Positions 36,452 to 50,500 of a DNA stretch of 64,000 bases are shown piece by piece (the stretch's first letter is position 1; each line of letters begins with the position of its first letter). The notes below the pieces were generated by a model. That model was not told where the DNA came from and searched no databases. It was given only the letters and a program-made list of their open reading frames with translations. This DNA comes from Trichoplax adhaerens (lineage: Eukaryota; Placozoa; Uniplacotomia; Trichoplacea; Trichoplacidae), in contig NW_002060943.1 in NCBI RefSeq assembly GCF_000150275.1, positions 1,090,731-1,154,730 on the forward strand. The letters run 5' to 3'. The position numbers and the translations under genes are program-made.

Positions 36452-39400
36452 GTATACCGTATGTATTAGCCTGTAGCGGTAGATTCGATTATATTGTTTA
36501 AAAAGGATCTGTAGAAAACTTTTACAATTGTACAACATGTGCATTTCCTTTTTAAGTTTCAGAGCAATAAGTTTTGTTTATTCTAAACCGATTGAAAGAT
36601 CTGTACCGCGTAATACTTGGATAGCATTTTAAATTGATGTTTAAGTATCCAGTGTCTGATAAAAGAAAATTGCAGTTTTGGCCTAACTATTTCTGCAACT
36701 TGTTAATAGATTTTACGTTGTGTACGTACTATTTCGTAATATCGCTTTTAAAGATTTGCAATAAAGTACTTTCAATGAATGAAATTGACGTAACAGAATA
36801 TTATGGTTGTTAAATAAAAAGTGAATTCAAATTTATGTTCTTATCTCTATATTTCAGTTTTTGCTTCTATACTTCGCCATATAACCATTATGAATAAATT
36901 AGAAGCTTTAGTATTGAATAGGAGGACTATTTTAAATGTAACCAATGGAGGTAACAGTATAAGTTATTTTTGTAATTTTAACTTCGTTGCGTCGATATGC
37001 TATCCTATAAAATACTTTCTATTGCGGGCTAAATTTACCTGTCGTTTGCAAGTATCGACTTTTTTGAGTTGAATCATTGTGGGAAACTATAAATGACTAT
37101 TCATTAGTATTATTTTAATATCCTATTTTGTTTCACTTCGTTACCTGTAGCTGCTCTACTTGAAGTACGGGTCTGATGAATTTAAGTGAAAATATATCAA
37201 AGTACAAATTTAACGAGTTTGAATAATGATGTAGATTAGAAGTTGTTTTGATTGCCAGTATAAGATCATTATTATTGCCATTAAAATCCCCACCATTTCT
37301 TATTTCAATGATTTATGAGTAAAATAGTTGCCTAGCTGCTGTATAATCTAAAAAATAAATCGACTATTACTTATCTTCGCAGCACAGGATGTCAGGTATA
37401 GATAAAATTTGCGCAATTAATGTGATCTAATGATTACTACAGAGATCTTATCAAAGAATCAGGTTGCCTGTAATTTACAAATGAAATCAAAAACATTAAC
37501 TATTTTAATAAGTTTGATTGCCTTTATGTAAATTACGTTAAATAATTGCTCCAGGAGTTACTAAATCAATACAATGCCTATCTAAGGACTGATAGCGTAA
37601 CGCAATAAGTTATTTTTTGCTTATAAGCTGATCAGTTTCGTACAACATAGTTGCATTTGTAATAGTACTAAAATGTACATTTAATACTAGGGAGTTGCCG
37701 TAGGTTATATATATATACGTGCATTTATTTCTGTATACTAAGAAGTTACCGTAGGTTATCTATACGTACATTTAAATATTTCGGTTTGTGCTTGTATTTT
37801 CCAGGTATTATGAGAATAATGTTAATAAGGTTAATGGTAGGCCTTTGTTAGAAGACTGAATATTTCATCGATTAGTGCATTCTATAGTCTAAGCATTTAA
37901 TAGCTTGAAGTAATTAAGATTACAAGGGATACTTTCGGGATAAGTATATTTCTATAAATATAAATGCAAATATAAATATTAAAGCCGATATTAAGGCTAT
38001 GATGTCATTTGTATCAATAAAATCCTAGTATTTAGTCTACATTGACAAGAAATAGTTTGACGCAAGCCTTAATTAGTTAGCACGTCGCAAAAACATTCGA
38101 TAATGCTTATAACAATTGTAATAAGGTCAAGTGCAACTATAACATTCTTGATCAATCTAATATACAATTCTCTACTTGCCAATTGTAGCCTACTGCCATC
38201 ATTAGCATCACCATGATTGCGTTGGTTTGTGCGATTTATGATAAAATAGTACTGTACCACAAACAATCATTAATTACTGTGCTGTCACTGGATAAGATGA
38301 ATTTTTTAACCCAATGATCTTTTATGCTTCCTTATGACATCACAGTATTTCACTAGTAAAGATTGCAAAAGTTACGATATTATGTTAAGAAATAAGTAGT
38401 TTCAGTAAGCAGTCTGTCTGTATTATGTATAGGCATGACGCCTGAATAAGATTTAACTTTAATTAACAAGTAACGTAGATCGCACTAAAGTTGTGAACTA
38501 AAACAAATCGTAAATCTCCTACAGCGTTGATTTACAATATAATCGGTAGTTATTAGCGTCTAGAATACCGGTGCTTAAGTGACTCATATAATTACGGTAT
38601 TTACCATGGAGATATGAACTAAGTAATTTCATGTATATTGAGAATAGAAGTTAACCTTGATGTTGTTTATAATAGGCTATCATGATTCTCATTTCGGTGC
38701 TTATAATTTTAAGAAATATTTTATATAAATATTTTTTGACCGAACAGTAGATTTCTATCATCCAATCAGTCTGCTTTAATAAGCTATGGATATTATTCAA
38801 CATACTGCAGTTTAATTTCTCAGTAATTGAAAGCATATAAACGAAGTTCAATTTTATTTCTACGCGAATGATTTGTAAGGCTTTGGCGTTTGAAGGTTTA
38901 TTCTGGAGTTTTGTTTCTGAATATGATCATGGTGTTAAAGTTCTTGATTAAGGCAAACATTATAAATTCAACACTTAACGATACGCGCTGCTTTCTTCAA
39001 CTAAGATGTTCGTTCTATTATATAACGTAAGGAAATTTGCTCGTTCTTTATAATATAATTATTTTTTTTATTTCTTAAGTAACGAAAACTGCAGTGATAC
39101 GCCATAGTTATGATGAAATGTGGTAAATATTACCTTTAGGAGAGATTAAAATTAATCCTAGAAAAATTGCAAACTAGATTAGTCATCTGTACCGATTTAT
39201 AAGCAATAGGATAAGGCATAAAATTTTTTGATATAACAACACAAATACATTTAGAAAGTAAAACTGTATGTTAGTGTGAACAAATTCAATCACTTTTGAA
39301 TTCGGAAAAGCTGGACATGTTATAAAGGTGTTGATGTGAATAATAGCGGATAATTAATTTCGATACCATATGCTCGTTAGGTAGGGATAAAATAAGGTTG

Positions 39401-40574
39401 AAGTAGGTCTTTATGCTTTTTCTACAGTTTCTAAAATAATGGATTAGCGTAGGATTATTACTGTCCATCATATGTGTCCATTCATAAAGCTGTCGATCTT
39501 ATTGAACTTTGTACCGATTTTATATTTTGTTGAAATATTAATAAACTCCACCTACACTTTTTAGATATAAGGCATCATTATACAAATAGTGTTGGCCGAC
39601 ATCCTTTATGAAAATGGGAATATAAAAGTAATCAAACCCAATAATACAAACCATTCATAGTCGGATAATAAGTATTAGTACTTTATACTATATGATATCA
39701 TTCTGTACAACTTTGATCTTTTGACGAATTTTCTCATTTTCTTAATGCCCTTTACTCTTTACATTCTGTCTAGTCACAAAAACTTGAGAATTAGAGACAA
39801 GAAATGGTATATTTTTAGCACAGCACATTCAAGATTGTTATTCGCATTTTGGTTATGTTCTCAACTGGAAATGCAGTGTTTTCTTCTACATGCATTACAA
39901 AAAATTCAGTGGAACTTTGCGTTCTTTGATGTAAATCCTGTTATTCTATAGAAAATTGATAAATTAACTCCGTGTAAGATCAAGTATTGTTCAAGATTTA
40001 TCCTTTTCTAATTTTTGATCAGATAAATGTGACACAATGAATCGACTATCTTAATACTAGATAATTCCGATTGTAACTGTAAATAAATAAAGAAAAAGTA
40101 AAGATTGCCAGATAGGATCGATCTCCGAATTGAACATACAGTGTTGAGGTGTTTATATTATATTGTACACAGTTTAATAAACTATGTACATAACATGCAA
40201 ATTATAACAAACGGCGTATCAACAGTTGACCCATTGGTTCAGCCATCTTTAATCTAATCATTTCAACTTGAGTATTTTATGCTATGATATGGAAAGAATA
40301 TTTGTCACGATTATATTGCAGTTGCTGAACTCATCGCTCTTACTATCAAGAGAGATTATTTATCCATGATGACTCACTAAATTAGCGATGAAATATAATT
40401 CAAGGGGAAAAAGATTAGCACCGATGATAAATAAATTTTATTAGTCATTGTGATATCTTTTGTATCAACCTGTCAAGCTGATGACACTGATAAAGAATTA
40501 ACACTCCAGATGGTGGACTAATAAAAGTTTTTTGATACTCTATGTCAGAAACTAATTTAGAAGGCTTGCAAAGA

Positions 40575-40609
40575 TCTCTCTCTCTCTCTCTCACCCCTCC
40601 CCCCCTAAA
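40575..40609. repeat. (CT)n microsatellite followed by C- and A-runs
   Basis: About nine CT units (TCTCTCTCTCTCTCTC) run into CACCCCTCCCCCCC and then an A-run. This is a simple-sequence tract in intergenic DNA. Confidence 0.9.
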
Positions 40610-41999
40610 AAAAAATGGCTCTTAGCTAAGCAATTATACTGTATTGATCTACTGTACTTAAGCAACTCATAGTTAGGTCAAACATGTTCGATTTTAGATA
40701 TAGTAGTTATTGCAACCTTACGGGTAATTAATGTATTGTCAATTTGTAATACAGAGCAATTATCGTTATTCAACTAAGAGCCTTAAAGTCGATCGGTAAA
40801 GATAAAGGTGAGATAGAATGGCTTGGATTGACTGTGAGTTTCTATTAAGGCAATAGTTTTCTTCTTCTTTTATTTGTTAGTTCTCACTTTAAAAATCATC
40901 TGCTAGATTCAATACGTTACGTAGTTGATTAGGTGCGTGATTTTAATGATTTTAATATACGCGTCTAGCATCCACAACAGGCCTCTCGTTACACGTATAA
41001 AATATTTAAAAGGACAAATTCAGTCTAAAGTGGCATACACTACAGTATGTAATAAGTTATCAATAAGTATTTATGTCGTACTCATGGACTATTTGTGAGA
41101 ACTGGTCAACATTGCTTGGCTGGTAACTTATAGACCTACAAGCAAATCGAAGTATCTCCAGTATGGAACCGTATAAAACAACATCATAACTCATTACAGA
41201 TGAAATTCTACTTTCGTATCGCCAAATGAATAATCCATTCCATAGCTAATGGTATTGACTACAGTTCACTTTTAACATAAGGTTCAAATCATTTTAGTAT
41301 TGCTGTTTTTGTTAAAGCATTGTAACGTAGTCGGCCTTGGGAAACTTCACCATATATGGTATAACGTGCTGTATACTTTGATTACGTGTCGTCAACCAGT
41401 GAAACTAGAGTCTATGCATTACCCTATACGGTAAATAGGTTTTGGTTGTGAAGCTGTGACGGTGTTAAAAGCAGGTGTTGAATTAGAAGTTTGCCTTCAA
41501 TCCTTTACGCATTCCACCTGCCCATAAAAGTAAAAGAAAGAAATAAGTGGGAGGCTATTTTGGGCGATGGCTGTTGATGATGAACGTAAAACCTACATAC
41601 TGTATGTATATTTATCCTTGTGCTGTGGGAGATTCAACGATGACGTAATAAGTATAGTAAAGTTCATAGGGATAATGAAAGTCAGGAAATATTGTGTTTT
41701 TACAGTCATTTTTGACTGACTCATTTTTGGACTTGGTGGTGAGCAGCATCGCAATCAATGATGCATAGTATGATGAATTGATGACGAAAGTTTATTTTGG
41801 GTCTTTCCAATTGATCCTGTTATTTTTCCTTTGATGACTACATACAGTAGAATTGAATATTTGTCATTACAGTCCAATACTATGTCATGGCGTTGGGGGG
41901 ATCTACTGTAGGTGTTTTACCTGCGTGGGTGACCCCTGGAAGCACGAGCACTAAAGGTAAATCACCTCTGTGATACTCAAATTGACAGTACTACTGGGT

Positions 42000-42620
42000 A
42001 GACAGTACAGTACAGTAGGTCAATGATCGCTTTCCTATACGAAATTGGATGGAAAGTTTAGGTTGACTTTCTTCCAATCCAGTAAATATTAGGGTGTGTA
42101 CAGTACACGACACTACAGTACTGCGTACTGTAGTATTGTACTCTTTGTACTGTAGCTCAATGCAAAAGTTTCGTGGCTGGTACAGTACCGTACTGTACAG
42201 TTTAGTAGACGCCCCTTTTCAGAATTTGTAGCAGACTGCCCTGTCTGGGTCAGCGCTCTCCAGTGGAGTGTACAGTATGGCTATTAGAGATTTTGAAAGA
42301 CTTTTCAGAATGTGTTGTTTTCAAAGCACACCTGCCTCTGGTCTAGACAGTCTGGTGAACTGTACTGTACACTGTACAGTACTGTACACTACAGTATTAA
42401 CGTGCTGTGTAAGTACAGTACAGTATACTGTAGTCACTCGGCGAGCCCCAAATTGAAGTACTGTACTATACAGTACATGGTACCGTGTACAGTGTGCATA
42501 TGGTAGCCAAAGGACACTCCCAGTAAGAGGGAAACTGTACTGTACACTGTACAGTCCTGGTGAATTCTAAGCCAGTTTCTATAGTACCGTACTGTGCTGT
42601 ACAGTAGACTGTAAGCTAGT
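42000..42620. repeat. GTAC-palindrome island B
   Basis: I count about 30 GTAC tetramers in roughly 620 bases, against two or three expected. Typical words are ACTGTACACTGTACAGT, TACAGTACAGTA and GTACCGTACTGTACAG. Small frames at 42268-42456 and 42312-42506 are produced by this composition (runs of Cys, Thr, Val and Tyr codons) and are not called as genes. It lies about 1.9 kb before the ankyrin-KH-SAM gene. Confidence 0.88.
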
Positions 42621-43410
42621 GTATACCGTCAATGCAGAACGCGATGTTCAACCTGGTCATTTAAAATCAACACCAAAGAGTTGTCTACAGGCTCATTTTT
42701 TCGTCCGCTGAGTTAAGTTGAGCATGTCGGCAGACCGACGGTGATCATATGTGGTCGTCAAGTCGGATATAGTATACAATCATGGCGCTAGAATGGCCTT
42801 GTTACAGTTCTTATCCGATAAGTGTCAACAACGAACTAGGTAAGCACATGTTAAAGAAAAAGCCTGAACCAATGTATTGATTATTTGAATCAACCAGTGA
42901 TGTGGACACTTGAATTTCTATCATGGACTGTATTTTGATCGTCGCTCTCGCAGTAGTTGTGACTTGGTGTGCAACATCTTGTGTAATGTGTACTACTATA
43001 TAGTTCTATTTGAAAAATGCTGCCTTGGACAGCTCAAATCTGTCTTCCATTCTCCAGTGGTTGTGTGTTACGTTTTCCACTTGGTGTAATAGCTAATGCA
43101 CAGTAAGTGTATGAGGAAGGGTAGTGCCTGAAAATAGAGTATGTCGAGTTGAAATCGCCAGCTGTATCTTTCATTTCCAAACTAGAGTACGACCGTACAC
43201 AGTGCTATGCATACCATCGATATCTATCGCTACCGTGTGTATCGCCTAGGCAATATGGAAGATTGAACGCCTAGTCTAGTATTGTATGGTGGATGGTCGT
43301 CTTTCACAATCAATCTCTCTATCATAGCAGCTTGCATAGTCACCATTCAATTTTCATTCACGTAAATCGTTTTCTAGCAGCGTCCATGCTTGAATATTGA
43401 ATTTCTCTTT
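42621..43410. other. Intergenic, upstream of the 206-bp repeats
   Basis: It is slightly less AT-rich than its surroundings. No motif, RNA gene or coding exon is recognised. Confidence 0.5.
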
Positions 43411-44027
43411 CGTCCTGGACGATGGTTGACGCCAGTTGGTGACGAGACTTCTGCAAGAGTCGTCCACAGCACTTGATCGTAGTCTTGTAGTCGATCGTAC
43501 ATGTATTGTCTCAAGTATCACTGGCAAGTCTCAACCCGATAACCCCTGCAGTTGGTCATTCGTTCACTACTGTCTCTTCAATTGCCAAACGTGTTGGCTT
43601 TCAACCTTTTGAATTTCGTCCTGGACGATGGTTGACGCCAGTTGATGACGAAACTTCTGCAAGAGTCGTCCACAGCACTTGATCGTAGTCTTGTAGTCGA
43701 TCGTACATGTATTGTCTCAAGTATCACTGGCAAGTCTCAACCCGATAACCCCTGCAGTCAGTCATTCGTTCACTACTGTCTCTTCAAGTGCCAAACGTGT
43801 TGGCTTTCAACCTTTTGAATTTCGTCCTGGACGATGGTTGACGCCAGTTGGTGACGAGAGTTCTGCAAGAGTCGTCCACAGCACTTGATCGTAGTCTTGT
43901 AGTCGATCGTACATGTATTATTGTCTCAAGTTTCACTGGCAAGTCTCAATCCGATAACCCCTGCAGTCAGTCATTCGTACAATACTGTCTCTTCAAGTGC
44001 CAAACGTGTTGGCTTTCAACCTTTTTC
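43411..44027. repeat. Three tandem copies of a 206-bp unit
   Basis: CGTCCTGGACGATGGTTGACG starts copies at 43411, 43617 and 43823, giving two periods of exactly 206. Each unit includes CTGCAAGAGTCGTCCACAGC, TTGTAGTCGATCGTACATG and CCAAACGTGTTGGC. The copies are nearly identical, so the array is recent or homogenised. The frames at 43848-44127 that run through it are repeat-derived. Confidence 0.93.
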
Positions 44028-44533
44028 TCTTTGGCCAACAATTTTTTCATTTATTTTTCATTTTTTCTTTGACCCATTTTTCTTCTTAACAGCTATGATT
44101 TGTGTCTTCCATTACTGGGTATGCTAACTATGGAAGTGCTCAGAATATTTTTCAATTTTTATTTTTTTCACTGATGTTGTTTGACTCAACCTTGAAATAT
44201 TATTTTTTTTCTTTCTCCCTCCCATTTCGACATACGTGGTGAAATGGACCCATACATTCAGCAGTGGTGTAATCGACGAAAAGACAAGACTGTAATAGAA
44301 AATCAATAGGAAAAGAAAGAAAACAATACGGTACTTGAATTTCTACACAACTCAATGGTTGTCTTGATTTCTTCATTGATTGCATCCTCTATATATGCTC
44401 TTATTTTTGCCTTGATTAGAAATTAAAAAGACACTCAGTTTTACTTGCAAATACTGAAAGTGATCATTGGATAGCCAAATTCTGATTAGGCCTTGCAAAG
44501 TGTCAATTTAGGAAAATTAATTCTTGACCGTCC
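44028..44533. promoter_or_regulatory. Upstream region of the ankyrin-KH-SAM gene
   Basis: About 500 bases lie between the tandem array and the start codon. They contain T-rich runs (TTTTTCATTTTTTC, TTATTTTTTTC) and CTCTATATATGC near 44390, which could be TATA-like. This is inferred from position only. Confidence 0.35.
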
Positions 44534-47500
44534 ATGTTGAAAGAGAAAAATTGCATTACTGTCATTGATCAGAGGAAGAAAATGGATCAAGACGACAGAC
44601 ATAATCATCATCATGGCCATAACGATGATCGTTACGATGGTGGCGACGAAGATGACATCAATATATCGCCTTCTCTATTAACTGGTAATCCAGTGGCAAA
44701 TAATAACCATATTTGCAGCAATATCATGAGTAACAACAATAGTAGTAATAATACTAGTGGTAGTAGTAGTAGTCTTAGTAGTCATGAAAGTAATCAATTA
44801 AATTTAGATGAGATGCTGAGTTTAGCTTGCCGCCAAGGCAAACAAGAAATGGTCGAATTGTTATTAGAAAATGGCGCTGGTTTAGATTACAAAAATAAAG
44901 TCGGTAATACAGCATTGATTGAAGCCTGCAATCAAGGCCATGCTGATGTAGCAAAGCTGCTCTTGGAACGGGACGCTTCCAACGTGGATATTGCTACAGA
45001 TTGGACATCGGATAGTGCCCTAACGTGGGCTTGCACGTTAGGCAATGAATCCATTGTCAAGCTCTTACTGGAACGTGGTAGTGACACAGAACATCGTACT
45101 AAAGATGGCTGTACAGCATTAATGTTTGCTGCTTTAGCTGGACATGACGCTATTGTGTCATTATTGCTTGAACATGATGCCGTTGTCAATGTTGTTTCTG
45201 ATAGTAATCATGATAGCCCTTTAACTTTTGCCTGTTGGAAAGGTCACGATAAAGTAGTTGCCCTTTTATTGCAATACGGTGCTCACATTGAGCATCGCAC
45301 AAAAGAAGGCTTTACACCGTTAATGTTTGCTGCATTAGGCGGTCATTTAGCTGTTGCTGGAGAATTATTAAGACATGGTGCCCAACTGAATGTCCCAAGT
45401 GGTAGTAACAATGATATCCCACTTACAAGTGCTTGTTGGAAAGGCCATGATCATATCGTTAAATTACTACTCGATTTCAATTCTAATATTGAACACAAGA
45501 CTAAAGACGGTTGTACACCATTAATGCTAGCTGCCAGGTAAAAAAATATATACTATAAAATACCTACACATCATCAATTTACAAGATTTGGATATCGACC
45601 ATTAAATGTACAGTTACTATTTCCCACTACGATACGCAATACTCATGATCACTTGAGTATAGTTTACATTGTTGACGCTATTTTTGTTTTTTTTCTTTTT
45701 CATTTTGGACTTATACTTTTTTGGATTTTATTATGTAGAATAGCGGTTAAACAAATTATTCTCTTTTAATGTGGTATAACGATAACCTAGTTTTAATGCC
45801 TACGAGTGTTTGACAGAAACGCTATGAATTGCATAAGATTTCGCAATGCAGCTACCTTCTACTGTATCACGTCTATAAATATCCTGGTATTGTTATTGAG
45901 CAAACAATTACAGTACGGAGCGATCTGTACTACTATATTCACTATAGTGTGAAAAGAAAGAGTGTACACTCGAAGTTATAAACTGCACTATATAAAATGA
46001 TAATTATAATTAATCAAGAATTAGACATATTGTACAGTAATGCTATGGTATCGTGAAATGAAAGTTAAACAACATATCTTATAGTAAGAAACCAAGTCAT
46101 TGATAAGGTTTACATTTAAGTGTCAAGATGAAAACATACTGTACTGTACAGTATATTGCTATACTGTATAAGAGTAGATCTACTCACGATGAATAACAAA
46201 TAGAGTTGAATCAGATTCAAGCTCTAAAACAGCAACAGCGAACACTATTACTATTGATAATTATCGGAAAATTGTAGACTAGCGCGGACGTAGACAATTA
46301 TCATAAAAAAAGTAGTCATGGTGTATACTGTACAGTCTGTACAAGTATAGGTGCCGCCGTTACTTTTGTTGAGGTTTGAATAATATTATTATTAATAATG
46401 ATATAGGACATCTTTTGTTATTCTCTGAAACCAGGACTTGTGTCTGTTATTCTTGTTATTAAAGTCACTGGTGTTAAGTATTGTACTTCCCTTAATTGCT
46501 ATTACTCTGTATCACTGTATTGCATTTTAAGTACTGTAGGACTTCTATTCTTTATTTCTTTTCTTTAGTTATACTGTACAGTACACAGTAGTTTGTTAAC
46601 CCATACTTTTAAATGCTATTCATAAAATAAACCTTATTGAATTGCAGCCGCGGTTAAAACTCACTTTGATAATACTTACGACAAAAATGATCTATTTTCC
46701 TCTGTCTAATTTGTATTAAAAACTAACTACTTACAGCAATCGATTTTACAGGTAACTTTCAAATACAGTATTCATTGCATTCATTGAATTATGTTTATAT
46801 TTATCATTATGAATAGACGTACGTACTTTAGTACCAAATTTGCTGTGCTGAACCACTAGTGTACAGTGGTAGATATTGCCTCATCATCAAATGATTATAA
46901 AATACATTTTATGTAATATCTCATTTTTTTCGTTCAAATCTAACTTTCGTTTCTCGATGGTTATCATTTAATTGATTTATTGTTGAATGAAAATTTATAT
47001 ATTGAAATCTCTTTTTTTGTCTTCTTTCACTGACGATAATAGAGAGGGTCACTTTGATGTGGCCATGTTGTTATTAGATAGTGGAGCGGAAGTGAACGTT
47101 GCCTCAGGCAGTGAAAACAATACGCCGTTGACATTAGCTTGTTGGAAAGGTGAGATAATTTTTTAAAATATCCAAATAGGACGTATGATATGAATCAGTG
47201 TTTTCGACCATTGTGCTATACGCTTATATTCATATTTGGAGATTTTCGTAATCTTCTGTCGAAAACAACAGCTACCAGAAATACCTCACTGCCGTACTTT
47301 ACGTATATTCAATAATCAGTGAATGAATTGCCCCCATATTAAACTGTACAGTAGTTCCTTTTAATTAATTAAAAGAATTGGCAGTAGACGTAGACCCGGC
47401 CCATTTTATTAATAGAGTAGTAATGTCAGTAATTTTAATCAATAAAATAAATTCCTATTTTTTGACTCGTGTAAACACATAGGCCATCATAAAGTTGCTG

Positions 47501-50500
47501 ATTTATTACTTCATTACGGCGCTAATATGGAACATCGTAATAAAACTGGCTGTACGCCATTAATGTTGGCTGCTAGGTATGTATATTGTTAAAATGTAAT
47601 CACTATTTTCTTTACTGATCAAGACTAAATCACTACGGTAACAGAATGAATCTCTTTACTTGACTGCAACTTTTATCATAACGTAATACTTTATTTATAG
47701 GGAAGGTTACATTGAAACGGTAAAAGTTCAGTTAGATAAGGGTTGCAAAATAACAGAACCTTCTGGTAGCAATGATGATACTGCATTAACTTTAGCATCT
47801 TGGAAAGGTAGTATGAATGTATTACTGAACTACATTATGCCTCGTAGTTTATGCTAAAAAACATTCGTAACATTTTTCGGACTATAGTATCAATTAGTTA
47901 TCATAATATTTATTTTATATCTAACCTTAGAGCATGTGATAGATTGACTTCTTAGTAATTCAATTTTTTTTTTTAATCACAATGCCTATATCGATTTATT
48001 CGAATATGTACTTAAATACTATCCTTTATATAATAATGATTAGGTCATTACGATGTAGTAGAATGCTTGCTAGAATATGACGCAACTAATATTGATCATC
48101 AAACCAAGACTGGCTGTACAGCTTTAATGGAAGCTGCAAGAGAAGGTCATTATCGTGTTGTCGAATTACTGATTGAACATGATGCCGATATTGAAGCACC
48201 TGACAATTATGGCCAGAATCCGCTTTTTATGGCTTGCTGGAAAGGTTTGTGATATTCATGGATTGTTCTATATGCCGTATTTTTGTGTTTAAATATAGAA
48301 ATGTTTGTTTCGTAACTTTCAGATCATAATCTAACTTAAGAGGCTAGACTCTAAAATGTGTATTTTTTTGTTTTTAAAATATTTATACATGTTTTTAGGA
48401 CAATATAAAGTTGCAGAGCTACTGCTTCATTATGGCGCGAATAGGGACTGCCGTACGAAATCGGGAATAACACCTTTTTATCAAGTAAAATTTTTAAGTG
48501 TGAATATAAAGTAGAAATGCAAACCTCTTTTTTAATTTCTTATACTTTACAAAAATAAGGCTTGCAGAGACAATCATGTAGCAGTTGTTCAATTACTCCT
48601 TGACTTTGGCGCAAGTTGTAATGCTCCTTTCCCCAATACGAGGTACGCTGTATGTAGATTATGTTAATAGAGCACATTAGTTTTATAGACCTTAATTCAT
48701 ATTTTTGTCGACAATAATTTCAGCTCAAACTATTGCGTATTTTTTGTGTAATAAATAAATAATAACCATATTATTATTAATCATTAGAGATTACCCGTTA
48801 ACATTAGCTGCTGAACGTGGTCATGTTGACCTAACGATGCTTCTACTATCACGGTATGTATTATCTTTTATTACGGTGGCGAGTTTACGAAAATATTAAA
48901 AAATACAGTAGCTGTTGTTAAAATCTAAAATAAATGATTAATTGCCTCGAATTAGCGGCGCTAACGTGGACTGTCGAACAAGAAAAGGCGTTACACCATT
49001 TTGGATCGCGTGTAAAGAAGGCCATACAGAAATTGCACAAGTTTTAGCTCAACATGGTGCTGACGCTGAGGTAAAATAATTTGCTGTTTCAGTGCATATG
49101 TTTTATTAGATGGTAACGTAAGAAATCTAATAAGATTTCGTTTCCACAAAATTAAATGTAATTACAGGTTGTCGACGTAAGAAACTGCTCAGCCTTGGTT
49201 ATTGCTTTCCGCAGCGGACAAACCAAAGTAAAGATTGTGTATTGTATTATTAGCGGTTACGATACGTTACCTTATCTCAGAGAGTAAAATATTTTCTTAG
49301 ATCGAATGTGGAATATTTTGCAAGCCAAATGAAGTAGGTAATAAGGTTTTAATTTATGTACACTATTTTCATATAGATCGTAGAATGGCTACTGCAGATA
49401 GTATCAAACTTTCCTTCCGATGTTGAATGCCAGAAAAGTTTAACTATTCCAAATCAAGATTCGACAGATGAAGATTTGCTATCAACTCGTGCTAAATGTC
49501 TGGAAATGATTTTAAAGGTATTATAACTAAGTTTATTTATAATTTTGTAAAATTTAGCTATTTCTGTTCTTAATTGTAGCAATACTGTACACTCTCTGAT
49601 GCATATAGGCAAAACACGCCAGGGAACAAGATGCTTTAAGGAATGCTCAGATACTTTTTGAAGTCAGTGGCTATTCAGTAAACATATTAAAGATTTTTAT
49701 ATGCATAAATCAGTGTGCTTGGTATAATAATACTGACATATGTTGCATACTTTATTATAATTCGTAGGAAATTGAAGCCGAAAAAAATAGGGAAGTTGTT
49801 CGTCGTAAAAAGGCAGCTGCTAAAAGGCGCGATAAAAAGAAGAAAAGGAAGGAAAAAGACGGCGAAGATTGTACGGAAAGCCTTCATTCTCTCGATCATG
49901 AGATAATAGATAACGATAATCTCATTATGGATAAAAGAAGTGATAGTGTGGGTATGAATGATGATGAAGATTTAGATGCAATGATTAGTAGCGGTACTGT
50001 TGATGCCGTAGATCAATCAAGCTATGATATTGACGTAGAAGCTAAAGAGAGAAATAGCGCAGAGAATGAGGATACTAACTCCCCTAGCGAGTCTTCTGAT
50101 GAGAATGATATCGAAGAGCAAGAGCCATCGAATAGAGCAGCTACACCAGAGATTAATAATTGTATTTCTTCCAATGACACAGCAGAAACGGTACAAAAAC
50201 AAATGGAACTAATGACAATACACAAAGTTAATGCAACGAATAAGGAACTGAATTCCAAAAATACTCCAAGGCATACTATAAACTCAATTATTGGTGATTG
50301 CTATGAGAACGTTGAATCAAATAGAACAGATTATGATCCTCGGCTTCATGAATCCTTTAATATTGCTAAATTGGATGATATAAATTATCTTAATGCCAAC
50401 AGCTCATTATCTGTTGAGGGAACTTTAGTTCATAAAGATAATACTCGCTTTGTTGGACAATTAGGAACTCACCAAAAATCAAAATTAAAGCTAAATAAAA

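Larger units (their letters stand above)
36256..42000. other. Gene-poor intergenic region
   Basis: Beyond the 3' UTR of the DHHC gene I find no frame with a recognisable motif. Short frames (36821-37072, 38069-38266, 39721-39951) read as AT-rich noise. A short duplicated piece (GTTRCCGTAGGTTAT) occurs at about 37694 and 37747. There is a (CT)n microsatellite at about 40575-40592. No tRNA or rRNA was identified. Confidence 0.55.

Noticed and set aside
36821-37072. 83-codon frame after the DHHC gene
   Set aside because: Hydrophobic residues come from T-rich sequence. It is downstream of two AATAAA words and has no recognisable domain.
42268-42506. Cys/Thr/Val-rich small frames
   Set aside because: They are produced by reading through the ACTGTAC repeats of island B.
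43848-44127. Two ~70-codon frames before the ankyrin gene
   Set aside because: They lie in the third 206-bp repeat unit and its T-rich flank. The same frames do not persist across units.
44932-45189. Minus-strand frame opposite the ankyrin exon
   Set aside because: Antisense shadow of the ankyrin repeats, whose codon pattern leaves the reverse frame open.
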